The notes: generated by a model not told the origin, from the letters alone. 64,000 nucleotides of DNA from an uncultured Pelagibacteraceae bacterium (GCA_902580115.1 CACHJN010000001.1:62001-126000); one strand, 5' to 3'. Positions 19,563 to 30,104 are shown, numbered from the stretch's first letter. Translations and numbers: made by a program.

Positions 19563-21029
19563 ATGGCAAAAAAAATTATAGTTATAGGCTCCGGCTTTGG
19601 TGGTTTAGCCGCATCTCTTAGATTAAAGGCAAAGGGCTACGAAGTTACTTTAGTAGAAAAACATCCTGACTTAGGTGGCAGAGCTAGAGTATTTAAAAAA
19701 GGAAGCTTCATCTACGATGGAGGTCCTACAGTAATTACCGCTCCTTATCTTTTTGAAGAATTATTTTCTTTATTTAACAAAAATATTTCTGACTATGTAA
19801 ATATTGTTCCTTTAGATTTGTGGTATCGATTTGTATTTAGCGATGGAGAAACTTTTGATTATAATGGCAATAATGATTTAATGGAAAAAGAAATTAAAAA
19901 ATTTTCAAAGAATGATTTTCAAGGGTATAAAAAATTAGTAAATTTTACAGAGAAAATATTTAATAAAGGTTTCATTGATTTATCTGACAAACCTTTTAAT
20001 AATTTTATTTTCATGGCAAAACAAATTCCAGCTTTATTGGGTTTGAAAAGTTACAAATCAGTTTACAAATTAGTTTCAAGCTTTATATCCAACGAGAAAT
20101 TGAGAAGAGTCTTCAGTATGCATCCACTTCTTGTAGGCGGAAATCCTTTTACAACTACTTCAATCTATACTCTAATTTTATTTTTAGAAAAAAAATGGGG
20201 AATTCATTACTCAATGGGTGGTACCGGTAACGTAGTAAAAGCTCTAGAAAAATTAATGGTAGAGGAAAATATTCATATAATTAAAAGTGCAGAGGTTACT
20301 GAGATTATCTCAGATAATAATGTTGTCAAAGGAGTAAAGATAAACAATTCTAAAGTAATAAATTGTGATTATATTGTTTGTAATTCTGATCCACCAAATG
20401 TTTACAAGAATTTAATAAAATCTAAAAATGATTATAATTTTTTATTCAGACAAAAAATGAATAGAATGGATTACTCAATGGGTCTTTTTGTTTATTATTT
20501 TGGATCAAAAAAACAATATAAAGATGTAGCTCACCATACGATTTTTTTTGGAAATTCGTACGAAAAACATTTAGATAAAATCTTTGAAAAAAAGACATTA
20601 TCTGAAGATATTAGCTATTACTTACATAGACCATCTGCTACAGATTCAAGTATGGCTCCCGATGGTCAAGATGCCTTTTATGTTCTTGTTCCTGTGCCAA
20701 ACAATTTATCAAATATTAATTGGTCAAAAGAAGGTGAAAAATTTAAAAATTTAATTTTAGAAAAAATGGACCAATCAGTTTTACCCGGTATTAAAGATAA
20801 TGTAATAAGCGATTTTTATTTAACTCCAGACTATTTTGAAAAAGACTTAGCTACTCTTCATGGGTCAGGATTTTCAATTCAACCTAAGTTTTCTCAATCA
20901 GCCTATTTTAGATTTCATAATCAATCAGAAATATATAAAAATTTATATTTTGTCGGTGCTGGGACTCACCCAGGAGCTGGTATGCCGGGTGTACTCTCAT
21001 CTGCAAAAGTATTAGATAGATTATTTTAA
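19563..21029 (+). CDS. crtI: Phytoene desaturase
   Basis: GSGFGGLAASLRLKAKGYEVTLVEKHPDLGGRA; GAGTHPGAGMPGVLSSAKV. Confidence 0.95.
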   Translation: MAKKIIVIGSGFGGLAASLRLKAKGYEVTLVEKHPDLGGRARVFKKGSFIYDGGPTVITAPYLFEELFSLFNKNISDYVNIVPLDLWYRFVFSDGETFDYNGNNDLMEKEIKKFSKNDFQGYKKLVNFTEKIFNKGFIDLSDKPFNNFIFMAKQIPALLGLKSYKSVYKLVSSFISNEKLRRVFSMHPLLVGGNPFTTTSIYTLILFLEKKWGIHYSMGGTGNVVKALEKLMVEENIHIIKSAEVTEIISDNNVVKGVKINNSKVINCDYIVCNSDPPNVYKNLIKSKNDYNFLFRQKMNRMDYSMGLFVYYFGSKKQYKDVAHHTIFFGNSYEKHLDKIFEKKTLSEDISYYLHRPSATDSSMAPDGQDAFYVLVPVPNNLSNINWSKEGEKFKNLILEKMDQSVLPGIKDNVISDFYLTPDYFEKDLATLHGSGFSIQPKFSQSAYFRFHNQSEIYKNLYFVGAGTHPGAGMPGVLSSAKVLDRLF

Positions 21030-21874
21030 TGACAAATTTATTAGAGAAACACGCAAAATCTTTTTACTGGGCAAGTTTTTTTTTATCTAAGAAAACTTTT
21101 AATAAATGTTCTTCTTTATATAATTTTTGTAGGACTTTAGATGATTTGGCTGATGATGAAAGCAGATTAGATTTAAAAAGAAAAAAATTTTTAAAATTTA
21201 AAGAAGATTTTGTAAAGAAAAATTTTGATAACCTTATAATTAGAGAAATGTGGTATTTAATTGAAAGTGAGAATATTTCAAAAAAAGTAGTAATTGATTT
21301 ATTTGATGGTGTAGAGACAGATTTACAAGAAAAAGTGAAGATAAATTCTAAAAAAGATTTACTAATTTACTCATATAGAGTTGCTGGAACAGTAGGTTTG
21401 ATGATGTCAAAAATATTGAAAGTGAGTAATAAAGAGGCTTTTAAAGGAGCTATAGATCTTGGAATTGCAATGCAACTAACAAATATTGCAAGAGACGTTA
21501 ATGAGGATAAAAATCGTGAACGTCAATATATTAAGTCTGACTTTTCCTCAATAAAGGAAACAATAAAAGATTCAGAAATATTTTATAAGGAGTCTTTCAA
21601 TTCAATAAGCAGCATCCCGATGAGATCAAGGTTTTCAGTTTTAGTAGCAAGAAGGGTTTATAGAAAAATTGGAGATTATATACTTAAACAAAAAAATATA
21701 GAAAACTATAATAAAGCAGGAAAAATTTATGTTTCTGTATTTGGAAAAATAATCGAAACTTTGTTATCTATTTCTGACTTCATTAAATTGTTATTTGTCA
21801 GAGAAATTAATCATGGTAATCGAGTAAATCATAACGTCTTGGAGGAAGAGATTAATCTAAATGAAAGAGTTTGA
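21029..21874 (+). CDS. crtB: Phytoene synthase
   Basis: FCRTLDDLADDES, TNIARDVNEDKNRERQYI. Confidence 0.95.
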   Translation: MTNLLEKHAKSFYWASFFLSKKTFNKCSSLYNFCRTLDDLADDESRLDLKRKKFLKFKEDFVKKNFDNLIIREMWYLIESENISKKVVIDLFDGVETDLQEKVKINSKKDLLIYSYRVAGTVGLMMSKILKVSNKEAFKGAIDLGIAMQLTNIARDVNEDKNRERQYIKSDFSSIKETIKDSEIFYKESFNSISSIPMRSRFSVLVARRVYRKIGDYILKQKNIENYNKAGKIYVSVFGKIIETLLSISDFIKLLFVREINHGNRVNHNVLEEEINLNERV

Positions 21875-22931
21875 TTACGTCATAATTGGAGGTGGATGCG
21901 CTGGTTTATCTTTGGCTTATGAACTTGAAGTTAATAATAAATTGAAAGAAAAATCTTTAGCAATAATTGAAAATCGTAATCAATATAATAGAGATAAAAC
22001 CTGGTCTTTTTGGAAAGTATTTGATCATAATTTTGAAGATTGTGTGATAAAAAATTGGAATAATTTCACCATTAATACACCTGGAAATTCTCAGGTGTTA
22101 AAATCAAATAAATATCCATATCAAAGTATTGATAGTGGAAAATTTTATAAGAAAATAAATTCAAAACTATCAAGTAATTCAAACATTGTTTTTTTTAAAA
22201 ACTTGAGTGAGATAAATTCAGTCAATTCAATTATCTTTAATAGTGTTTTTGGAGGAGAAACAGATAAATCAAAATTATGGCAACATTTTCAAGGAATTGA
22301 AATAGAGACCCAAAAAAATATGTTTGATGATGAAGTTTTAAATCTAATGGATTTTAACTGTGACCAAAGAAATGATGTGCATTTTTTTTATACACTCCCA
22401 TTTTCTAAAAATAGAGCATTAATTGAAACTACATGGCTTTCAAATTTAAAAAGTAAAAATTTAATGGATTATGATTTTCAATTAGAAGACTATATAAAAC
22501 ATAACTTAGGTATTAAAAACTATAAAGTAAAGTTTACTGAAAAAGGGGCAATACCTTTATTTTACCCCTCAGTTAATAAAGATAAGAAAATAATTAATAT
22601 CGGATCGGCTGGAGGTATGACTAGATTGAGCACCGGCTATACTTTTCTTAATATTCAAGAACACAGTAGATATCTTAGGAAAAATTTAGAAAAAATTGAC
22701 AATAAAAATATATATCATTTAGGAAAAAAATATGAATTTCTTGATAAAATTTTTTTAAAAGTCCTTAAAAACAATCCGGAAAAAATGCCCGAGATTTTTC
22801 ATAAAATGTTTCAAAATTCAACTGATACAGTGATAAAATTTTTATCCAATAAAAGTAATATTTTTGAAGATTTGAAAATAATTAGTAAGATGCCAAAGAT
22901 AATTTTTTTAAAAGCATTAATAAATCGATGA
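21861..22931 (+). CDS. crtY: Lycopene beta-cyclase
   Basis: DYVIIGGGCAGLSLAYEL, KTWSFW, RLSTGYTF. Confidence 0.93.
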   Translation: MKEFDYVIIGGGCAGLSLAYELEVNNKLKEKSLAIIENRNQYNRDKTWSFWKVFDHNFEDCVIKNWNNFTINTPGNSQVLKSNKYPYQSIDSGKFYKKINSKLSSNSNIVFFKNLSEINSVNSIIFNSVFGGETDKSKLWQHFQGIEIETQKNMFDDEVLNLMDFNCDQRNDVHFFYTLPFSKNRALIETTWLSNLKSKNLMDYDFQLEDYIKHNLGIKNYKVKFTEKGAIPLFYPSVNKDKKIINIGSAGGMTRLSTGYTFLNIQEHSRYLRKNLEKIDNKNIYHLGKKYEFLDKIFLKVLKNNPEKMPEIFHKMFQNSTDTVIKFLSNKSNIFEDLKIISKMPKIIFLKALINR

Positions 22932-23833
22932 GTTCTTTAAACTTTAAACATTCAGTTATTTTTTTTAATTTTTGTATTCTTGTGAGTCCAATTTATCAAC
23001 AGTTAAATTATACATTAATAATTTTATGTTTATTTTTAATCTTAATAGTAGGAATCTCACACGGAGCTTTAGATAATATAAAAGGTGAAAGGCTTTTTAA
23101 ATTGTTTGGTCTTAAATCAAATATATTATTCTATTTCAGTTATATATTTATTTCTTTGATAATAATATTTACCTGGCTAATATTTCCTAATTTAATTTTA
23201 TTGATTTTTTTAATTTTTGCTTCTTATCATTTTGGAAAAGAAGACACAGTTTTTAAACCAAAAAATCGTTTTCCTTTGAATGAAATTTTATTTTTTTTTA
23301 AGGGATCTTCAGTAATTATTGCTCCCCTATTATTTCAAAAGGAAAGTACAAATGAAATTTTTGCAATATTAAATTTTTATGTTTTTGAGAGCTCATTTTT
23401 TAACGATTTTTTATTAGTAGTTTTTTTATTATTAAGTTTTATTTCGAATATCTACTTATCTTTAGAAAAGTCTATCGAACTTAAAAATGTAATGTTACTA
23501 GATTTTTTTTCTATTATAATATTAAATCTTTTTTTAACTCCAGTCTTAGCTTTTACTATATACTTTTGCTTTCTTCATTCTATTAGACATTCTTTCACGC
23601 TTATAAAGGAAATGGACAGTTCTTTTAAAAAAGGATTAAAAAAGTTTATTATGAAGGCGCTTCCGTTAACTTTGGTTACCGGATTAATCTTTTTAATAAG
23701 CATATATTTTTTGAATAATTTATATAAAATTGATGAGGCTATATATAAGGTTATTTTTATTGGTTTGGCGTCTTTGACTTTTCCGCATATATTGCTTGAA
23801 TACCTTTTAGAAAAAAATGAAAAAAGAACTTAA
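22928..23833 (+). CDS. blh: Beta-carotene 15,15'-dioxygenase, Brp/Blh family (retinal synthesis)
   Basis: Polytopic membrane protein with GISHGALDN, SYHFGKED, LHSIRHS; follows crtIBY. Confidence 0.9.
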   Translation: MSSLNFKHSVIFFNFCILVSPIYQQLNYTLIILCLFLILIVGISHGALDNIKGERLFKLFGLKSNILFYFSYIFISLIIIFTWLIFPNLILLIFLIFASYHFGKEDTVFKPKNRFPLNEILFFFKGSSVIIAPLLFQKESTNEIFAILNFYVFESSFFNDFLLVVFLLLSFISNIYLSLEKSIELKNVMLLDFFSIIILNLFLTPVLAFTIYFCFLHSIRHSFTLIKEMDSSFKKGLKKFIMKALPLTLVTGLIFLISIYFLNNLYKIDEAIYKVIFIGLASLTFPHILLEYLLEKNEKRT

Positions 23834-24761
23834 AATTTATTTAGCATCCCCGAGAGGATTTTGTGCGGGAGTAAAGAGGGCTATCGAGATTGTTGAAAAA
23901 TCAATTAACAAATATGGATCCCCAGTATATGTAAGACATGAAATAGTACATAACAAACAAGTCGTTGAAGAACTTAAACAAAAAGGAGCAATTTTTGTAG
24001 ATGAGTTATCTGATGTGAAAGATGGAAATAGACCAGTAATTTTTTCAGCCCATGGGGTTCCAAAATCAGTTCCAAAGGAAGCTAAGTTGAAAAACTTATC
24101 TTACGTTGATGCCACGTGTCCTTTGGTATCAAAAGTTCATAGAGAGTCGGAACAGTTAAATAAAAATGGTTTTGAAATATTGCTTATTGGACACAAAAAC
24201 CATCCAGAGGTAATAGGCACTATGGGTCAACTTCCTAATGGATCTATAAAACTAATTGAAACTATAAAAGATGCCGAAGCTTTAAAATCTTCAGATTTTA
24301 AAAAACCTTTAGCATATATAACTCAAACAACACTTTCAGTGGACGATACTGCTGAAATAATTGATTGTCTTAAAAAGAAATTTCCAAAAATTAAAGGTCC
24401 AATTAAGGAAGATATTTGTTACGCAACAACAAATAGACAGTCAGCTGTAAAAAAAATAGCTTCTAAATGTGATATGTTTTTTGTTGTTGGAAGTCGCAAT
24501 TCCTCTAACTCAGTAAGGTTAGTTGAGGTTGCAAAAAAAGCTGGATGTAAAAATTCACAGCTGATGCATTCTGAAAAGGAGATACCTTTCAGTGAGATTG
24601 ACAATTCAAATACTATCGGAATTTCTTCAGGCGCTTCTGCTCCAGAAAAATTAGTGCAAACATTATTAGATAATATTAAAAAAGATAGGAAAGTCTCTAT
24701 AGAGGAAGTGATAGTAGCTGAAGAAAAAGTTGTCTTTAAATTACCAAAAGAACTTAATTAA
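23817..24761 (+). CDS. ispH: 4-hydroxy-3-methylbut-2-enyl diphosphate reductase
   Basis: SPRGFCAGVKRAIEIVE, VRHEIVHNKQVV, DATCPLVSKVH. Confidence 0.97.
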   Translation: MKKELKIYLASPRGFCAGVKRAIEIVEKSINKYGSPVYVRHEIVHNKQVVEELKQKGAIFVDELSDVKDGNRPVIFSAHGVPKSVPKEAKLKNLSYVDATCPLVSKVHRESEQLNKNGFEILLIGHKNHPEVIGTMGQLPNGSIKLIETIKDAEALKSSDFKKPLAYITQTTLSVDDTAEIIDCLKKKFPKIKGPIKEDICYATTNRQSAVKKIASKCDMFFVVGSRNSSNSVRLVEVAKKAGCKNSQLMHSEKEIPFSEIDNSNTIGISSGASAPEKLVQTLLDNIKKDRKVSIEEVIVAEEKVVFKLPKELN

Positions 24762-25729
24762 TGGCTGTCTATACAAAATTTAATCAAAATAAAATTAATG
24801 AAATTTTATCTCATTACAATTTAGGTAAACTAGATCAATTTAAAGGTATTGAGGAAGGAATAGAAAATACTAATTATTTTTTATCTATTGAGAAGAAAAA
24901 GTACATTTTAACAATTTATGAAAAAAGAGTAAAATCTGAAGATCTTCCTTTTTTTTCAAATCTTATGTCCTCATTAAATAATTTAAATTTTAAATGCCCT
25001 GCACCCATTATTAATAAACAAAATACTACAATAACAGATTTCGAAGGTAAAAAATTAATGATAGTTTCTTTTCTTGAAGGAAAAGCAAAAAAAAATTTGT
25101 CTCCTCTTGACTGTAAATCAATCGGTATTGAAGTTGCAAAAATGCATGAAATAACGAAGAATTTTGAGTTTAAAAGAGAAAATGATCTATCTATAAAATC
25201 GTGGAGAGGTTTGTTTGACTCTGTTAAAGATAAATGCTCAAAAATTCATAAGGATCTTCCAAAATTGATAGAGGAAAATCTTAGTGACGTTGAAAAAAAC
25301 TGGCCGAAAAATTTACCCCGAGGAATTATACATGCTGATCTTTTTCATGATAATATTTTTTTTATTAAAGATAAATTTAGTGGAATAATAGATTTTTATT
25401 TTTCTTGTGAAGACTTTTATGCATTTGAAATAGCCATTTGTTTTAACGCACTTTGTTTTGATGGATCTAAAGAAAATTTGAGTTTTAATGTTACAAAAGC
25501 AAAAAGTTTTATTGATGGGTACACATCAATCAGGAAGCTTTCTGAGGAAGAAAAAAATAATATTAAAGTTCTGTCTCAAGGAGCTGCATTAAGATTTTTA
25601 CTTACAAGAGTGTTTGATGCGCTTAATACGGTCGAGGGAGCAATTGTCAAAATTAAAGATCCAGTTGAGTATTTAAAAAGATTGGAATTTCACAAAAATT
25701 CAAAAAATTTTGAGGATTATTTCTTTTAA
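24761..25729 (+). CDS. thrB: Homoserine kinase (APH-fold ThrB type)
   Basis: GIEEGIENTNYFL, GIIHADLFHDNIFF, GIIDFYFSC. Confidence 0.92.
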   Translation: MAVYTKFNQNKINEILSHYNLGKLDQFKGIEEGIENTNYFLSIEKKKYILTIYEKRVKSEDLPFFSNLMSSLNNLNFKCPAPIINKQNTTITDFEGKKLMIVSFLEGKAKKNLSPLDCKSIGIEVAKMHEITKNFEFKRENDLSIKSWRGLFDSVKDKCSKIHKDLPKLIEENLSDVEKNWPKNLPRGIIHADLFHDNIFFIKDKFSGIIDFYFSCEDFYAFEIAICFNALCFDGSKENLSFNVTKAKSFIDGYTSIRKLSEEEKNNIKVLSQGAALRFLLTRVFDALNTVEGAIVKIKDPVEYLKRLEFHKNSKNFEDYFF

Positions 25730-26151
25730 TGAAGTTTAAAATTTATACTGATGGCGCCTGCTCAGGAAATCCTGGAAAAGGGGGTTGGGCTGCAATTATT
25801 TTAGACGGGAAAAGTCAATATAATATTTCTGGAAGTGAAAATAAAACAACAAACAATAGAATGGAATTGATGGCTCCTATTAAGGCCTTAAAAAAAATCA
25901 AAACCGAGTCAGAAGTTATAATTTATACCGATTCACGTTATGTTAAAGATGGTATTACTGAATGGATTAAAAAATGGAAATTAAATAATTGGAAAAGTTC
26001 AAATAAAAAACCAGTTAAAAACAAAGATCTCTGGATTAAATTAGATAATTGTTGCCAAAAACATAACGTTAGTTGGAAATGGGTAAAAGCTCATGCGGGA
26101 AATAGATTTAATGACTTAGTGGATAAGCTAGCAGTTTCAAAAACTAAATAG
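25729..26151 (+). CDS. rnhA: Ribonuclease HI
   Basis: YTDGACSGNPGKGGWA, TNNRMELMA, YTDSRYV. Confidence 0.98.
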   Translation: MKFKIYTDGACSGNPGKGGWAAIILDGKSQYNISGSENKTTNNRMELMAPIKALKKIKTESEVIIYTDSRYVKDGITEWIKKWKLNNWKSSNKKPVKNKDLWIKLDNCCQKHNVSWKWVKAHAGNRFNDLVDKLAVSKTK

Positions 26152-26632
26152 ATTTCAAGAAACTTTCAGCTCCAGAAAGTTCACAAGTCGCGGTTTCTCT
26201 TTCTTCTTCAACCTTCTTTAAAACTTCATTCTCTACTAACATTGTATAACGATTAGATCTCATTCCTAGACCTTTGGCAGATTTATCTACCTCAGATCCT
26301 ATAGACTTAGTAAATTTCAAAAAAGGATCGCCCACCATAAGAATTTTTGTTCCCACGTTTTGATTTTCTCCCCAAGCTTTCATTACATTTGGATCATTTA
26401 CCGCTATACAAACAATTTTAGTTACTCCCTTTTTAAGAGCTAACTCATAATTTTTTAGAAATCCAGGCAAGTGAAGCGTGGAACATGTTTTAGTAAATGC
26501 GCCAGGCATTCCTAAAATAATAGTTTTATTATTTCTACATAAATCTAGTATATCAATTTTTTTTACATCATTGTTTTGATCCAGATAAAAAAGATCTGAA
26601 CTAGGTAACTTATCTCCAACTTTAATTTTCAT
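26144..26632 (-). CDS. Peroxiredoxin (Prx5-like)
   Basis: GMPGAFTKTCSTLHLPGF, VNDPNVMKAWGE. Confidence 0.93.
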   Translation of the reverse strand: MKIKVGDKLPSSDLFYLDQNNDVKKIDILDLCRNNKTIILGMPGAFTKTCSTLHLPGFLKNYELALKKGVTKIVCIAVNDPNVMKAWGENQNVGTKILMVGDPFLKFTKSIGSEVDKSAKGLGMRSNRYTMLVENEVLKKVEEERETATCELSGAESFLKSI

Positions 26633-27999
26633 TTAATTTTTTCAATTATATATTTTTTAATATCATTTAATTTGTTATCAATTATTTCAAATTTTTCAAC
26701 TTTCTTTAATAAATTTGAAAACTGTTTTGGTGTTTCTACATTTTTTCCAATCGCCAATTTAATTGTTTCTAAAAATTTATAAGGATGGGCAGTTCCCAAG
26801 ACAACGGTTTTTGAATTATTTTTAATTTTATATGAAGCTCCTACTGCAGTAGCAGTATGTGGATCTAGAATAAATCCATAGTTAATAAAAAAGTCTTTGA
26901 TAATTCTTAAAGTATCTGCATCATTTATCTTTTCAGCAACAAAATTTTTTTTAATTTTTTTAATTTCCTCTTCATTAATTTTGAAAAAACCATTTTCATT
27001 CAAACTTTTCATTGATTTTATTACTTTTTGATCATCACCATTTAATATATCAAATAACAACCTTTCAAAATTACTAGCAACTTGAATATCCATGCTTGGA
27101 GAAAGAGATGGTTTAACGTGAGATGGCTTATATTCTCCAGAATTTATAACTCTGCATAAAATATCATTTTCATTTGTTGCTACTATTAACTTGTCTATGG
27201 GTAATCCCATTTTTTTTGCAATATAGCCAGCATATACATCTCCAAAATTTCCAGTTGGAACTGAAAAGTTTACTTTTGAGGACATCTGAAAATACGCATA
27301 AAAATAATAAACAATCTGGCAAATAATTCTCGCCCAATTAATTGAATTTACGCCTGACATATTAATTTTTTCTCTAAATTCTTCTTCGTTAAACATTTGT
27401 TTTACAATTTTCTGGCAATCATCAAAATTTCCTTTAACAGCAATATTGTAAATATTACTAGAGTCACATGTTGTCATTATTTTTCTTTGAATATTAGAAA
27501 TCTTTTCATGCGGGTGCAAAACAAAAAGATTTATATTTTTTTTTCCTTTTAAAGCAGCGATTGCTGCTGAACCAGTATCACCAGATGTTGCAACAATTAT
27601 ATTTATCTTTTTTTTATTTAAATTAAGTGCTTCATACATTAACCCTATCACTTGCATAGCAATATCTTTAAATGCTAAAGTTGGACCATGATAAAGTTCG
27701 AGTAAATTAATGTTATCTATTTTTTTCATTTTAACAATGTTTTTTGTGTCAAAACTTGAATAGGCTTTTTCAAGTATTATTTTAATTTTGTTTTTATCTA
27801 AAGGTGGGGAACAAAATTTAGATATAATCTCAACTCCCAAATCTATGTAATTTAGAGAGCTTAATTCTTTCAATTCTTTCTCATTAAATTTTTTAATATC
27901 AGTTGGTAAAAATAGACCCCCGTCCGGAGCAAGTCCTCTTAAAAAAATATTTCTAAAATCAAAATTTAAAGATTTATTTCTAGTGCTTATATAATTCAT
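26629..27999 (-). CDS. thrC: Threonine synthase
   Basis: HGPTLAFKDIAMQ, SGDTGSAAI, VPTGNFGDVYAGY. Confidence 0.96.
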   Translation of the reverse strand: MNYISTRNKSLNFDFRNIFLRGLAPDGGLFLPTDIKKFNEKELKELSSLNYIDLGVEIISKFCSPPLDKNKIKIILEKAYSSFDTKNIVKMKKIDNINLLELYHGPTLAFKDIAMQVIGLMYEALNLNKKKINIIVATSGDTGSAAIAALKGKKNINLFVLHPHEKISNIQRKIMTTCDSSNIYNIAVKGNFDDCQKIVKQMFNEEEFREKINMSGVNSINWARIICQIVYYFYAYFQMSSKVNFSVPTGNFGDVYAGYIAKKMGLPIDKLIVATNENDILCRVINSGEYKPSHVKPSLSPSMDIQVASNFERLLFDILNGDDQKVIKSMKSLNENGFFKINEEEIKKIKKNFVAEKINDADTLRIIKDFFINYGFILDPHTATAVGASYKIKNNSKTVVLGTAHPYKFLETIKLAIGKNVETPKQFSNLLKKVEKFEIIDNKLNDIKKYIIEKIK

Positions 28000-28649
28000 T
28001 GTTTTTTTCTAAAATATAAAAAATATAATAATATTGAAAGCGCTACAGAGTACCAAGTTATAGCATATTTGAGGTGATTATTGGGCAAATCGGGGGTTAC
28101 ATTTTTATTCTGAACTAAATTATTTTGACCGTTCTGTAAAAAAAGTACGAAGTTATTTAATTTATATCCTGTAAAATTTTCTAGATCCTCTAACTTTAAA
28201 GAGTACCATATATTATTTTTTATATCATTTTCAGGTTTGAATAAATTAGGTTTAGTTATTTTCTTTACAATGCCCTCAAAAGATTTTGATTTAATGTTGT
28301 CAATGTTTTTATTTCCTTTTAAATCCTTTTTAATCCAGCCTCTATTAACAAGGAGAATTTCGTTAGAATTAGTTTTAACTGGAGTAATTATATCGAAACC
28401 AGGAACTCCTTTGTTATTCAAGCTATATAAAAATATTTGTTTTTTAAAATCAAAGACTCCATTAAATTTTACTTTCTGATAATTAATCACATTAGCGTTT
28501 GAGTAAAATACAGGTTGAGAATTAAGCCCATTATTAATTTCATTTATAAGGTCAAGTTTCCATTGTAATCTATAAATTTGCCAAGTACCGAGTGAACAAA
28601 AAAGTATTATGGAAAAAAAAACAAAAAAACTAAATGATATCTTCCTCAA
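27996..28649 (-). CDS. SURF1 family cytochrome oxidase assembly protein
   Basis: GTWQIYRLQWKLDLI, LLVNRGWIKKD, C-terminal NNHLKYAITWYSVALS. Confidence 0.9.
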   Translation of the reverse strand: MRKISFSFFVFFSIILFCSLGTWQIYRLQWKLDLINEINNGLNSQPVFYSNANVINYQKVKFNGVFDFKKQIFLYSLNNKGVPGFDIITPVKTNSNEILLVNRGWIKKDLKGNKNIDNIKSKSFEGIVKKITKPNLFKPENDIKNNIWYSLKLEDLENFTGYKLNNFVLFLQNGQNNLVQNKNVTPDLPNNHLKYAITWYSVALSILLYFLYFRKKQ

Positions 28650-28655
28650 GTATTT

Positions 28656-29447
28656 TTAACTTCCCCAAATATAGATAGCGGCAAAAAGAAATAACCAAAC
28701 GACATCTACAAAGTGCCAGTACCATGCTGCAGCCTCAAATCCAAAGTGGTGATCAGGTTTGAAATGCCCTTTAATTGATCTATATAAACAAACTGCTAAA
28801 AATATTGTTCCTATAATGACGTGAAAACCATGAAAACCTGTTGCCATATAAAAAGTTGATCCATAAATATTTCCATCTATGGTAAATGAAGCATGATGAT
28901 ATTCATAAGCTTGGAAACACGAAAAAACAAAACCTAAAAAAACAGTTAGGATTAAACCGTTAACTAGAGCTTTTCTATCATTTTCAAGCATCGCGTGATG
29001 TGCCCAGGTAACAGTAGTGCCTGATAACAATAAGATTAAAGTGTTTATTAATGGTATATCCCACGGGTCAAAAGTTTTAATATCTGCGGGAGGCCAAATT
29101 TTTCCAATAGCCTCTGTTGGAAACAAGCTAGCATTAAAAAACGCCCAAAACCAAGCTACGAAAAACATAACTTCAGAGGCAATAAAGAGTGTCATCCCGT
29201 ATCTATGGGTTATTTGAACTACCATAGTGTGATGCCCTTGTTTTTCTGCTTCATCTACAACGTCTCTGAACCACATGAAAGATCCGTATATTAATAATGC
29301 TGTTCCAACTAATAATAACCATAAAGCTTTAGTGTGAAAATAATATACTGCTCCTACTGCTAAAACTAAGCAGGCAAACGAAGTAAATATTGGCCATGGA
29401 CTAGGGTCAACTAAATGGTAATCGTGCTTTTTTTCTCCTGATGACAT
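28656..29447 (-). CDS. ctaE: Cytochrome c oxidase subunit III
   Basis: HDYHLVDPSPWPI, GFHGFHVIIGTIFL, WYWHFVDVVWLFLF. Confidence 0.97.
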   Translation of the reverse strand: MSSGEKKHDYHLVDPSPWPIFTSFACLVLAVGAVYYFHTKALWLLLVGTALLIYGSFMWFRDVVDEAEKQGHHTMVVQITHRYGMTLFIASEVMFFVAWFWAFFNASLFPTEAIGKIWPPADIKTFDPWDIPLINTLILLLSGTTVTWAHHAMLENDRKALVNGLILTVFLGFVFSCFQAYEYHHASFTIDGNIYGSTFYMATGFHGFHVIIGTIFLAVCLYRSIKGHFKPDHHFGFEAAAWYWHFVDVVWLFLFAAIYIWGS

Positions 29448-29993
29448 TTAGGCGCTTTCCTTTTTGTAATAATCTGATGAAAAAAAAGTAAATGATAATG
29501 TAACATCAGAAATATTATTTGTTTTATTATCATCTACAACTTTTGGATCCAAGAAAAATGTTAATACAAAATTCCTTTTTTGGCCTGGATTAAGCGTTTG
29601 TTTCTCAAAACAGAAGCAGCCAATTTTATTAAGATATATCCCAAAAGGTGAGGGAGAAACATTAAAAGTGGCAGATCCAGAGGTAGGTTCGTTGGACTCA
29701 TTTTCTACAAAAAACTTTACGGTATGTACCTCTCCTGGTTTTAAACTTATAGTATTTTTCTCTGGGTAAAATTTCCAATCTAGGGCTCCATTTGAATTAG
29801 TATCAAAACGTATTTTGTAATCTTGATTAATAACTATCTTAGGGATTTCTTTATTTTCAGCATTTTGTGTTGTACCCCCAAAACCAGTTACTCTACAAAA
29901 CAAATCATAAAGTGGTACTGCAGCAAAAGATAAACCTAACATCAAAAAAAATATTCCAGCAAGTATAATTGGTGTAAGGGTTTTTTTGGTCAT
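29448..29993 (-). CDS. ctaG: Cytochrome c oxidase assembly protein CtaG/Cox11
   Basis: PLYDLFCRVTGFGGTTQ, CFCFEKQTLNPGQ. Confidence 0.96.
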   Translation of the reverse strand: MTKKTLTPIILAGIFFLMLGLSFAAVPLYDLFCRVTGFGGTTQNAENKEIPKIVINQDYKIRFDTNSNGALDWKFYPEKNTISLKPGEVHTVKFFVENESNEPTSGSATFNVSPSPFGIYLNKIGCFCFEKQTLNPGQKRNFVLTFFLDPKVVDDNKTNNISDVTLSFTFFSSDYYKKESA

Positions 29994-30104
29994 TTAAATT
30001 TCCCTATTATATATTCCGATATTATAAAAGGTCAGCAAAAATAGAAACAACATGAATGCAACTAACAAAAGAGCTGTAATAATATTTTTCTTTTTTTTAT
30101 CCAT
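29994..30104 (-). CDS. Small single-TM protein (36 aa) between ctaB and ctaG, CoxF-like
   Basis: Direct translation: MDKKKKNIITALLLVAFMLFLFLLTFYNIGIYNREI*; absent from the ORF track because of its length; stop abuts ctaG ATG. Confidence 0.75.
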   Translation of the reverse strand: MDKKKKNIITALLLVAFMLFLFLLTFYNIGIYNREI

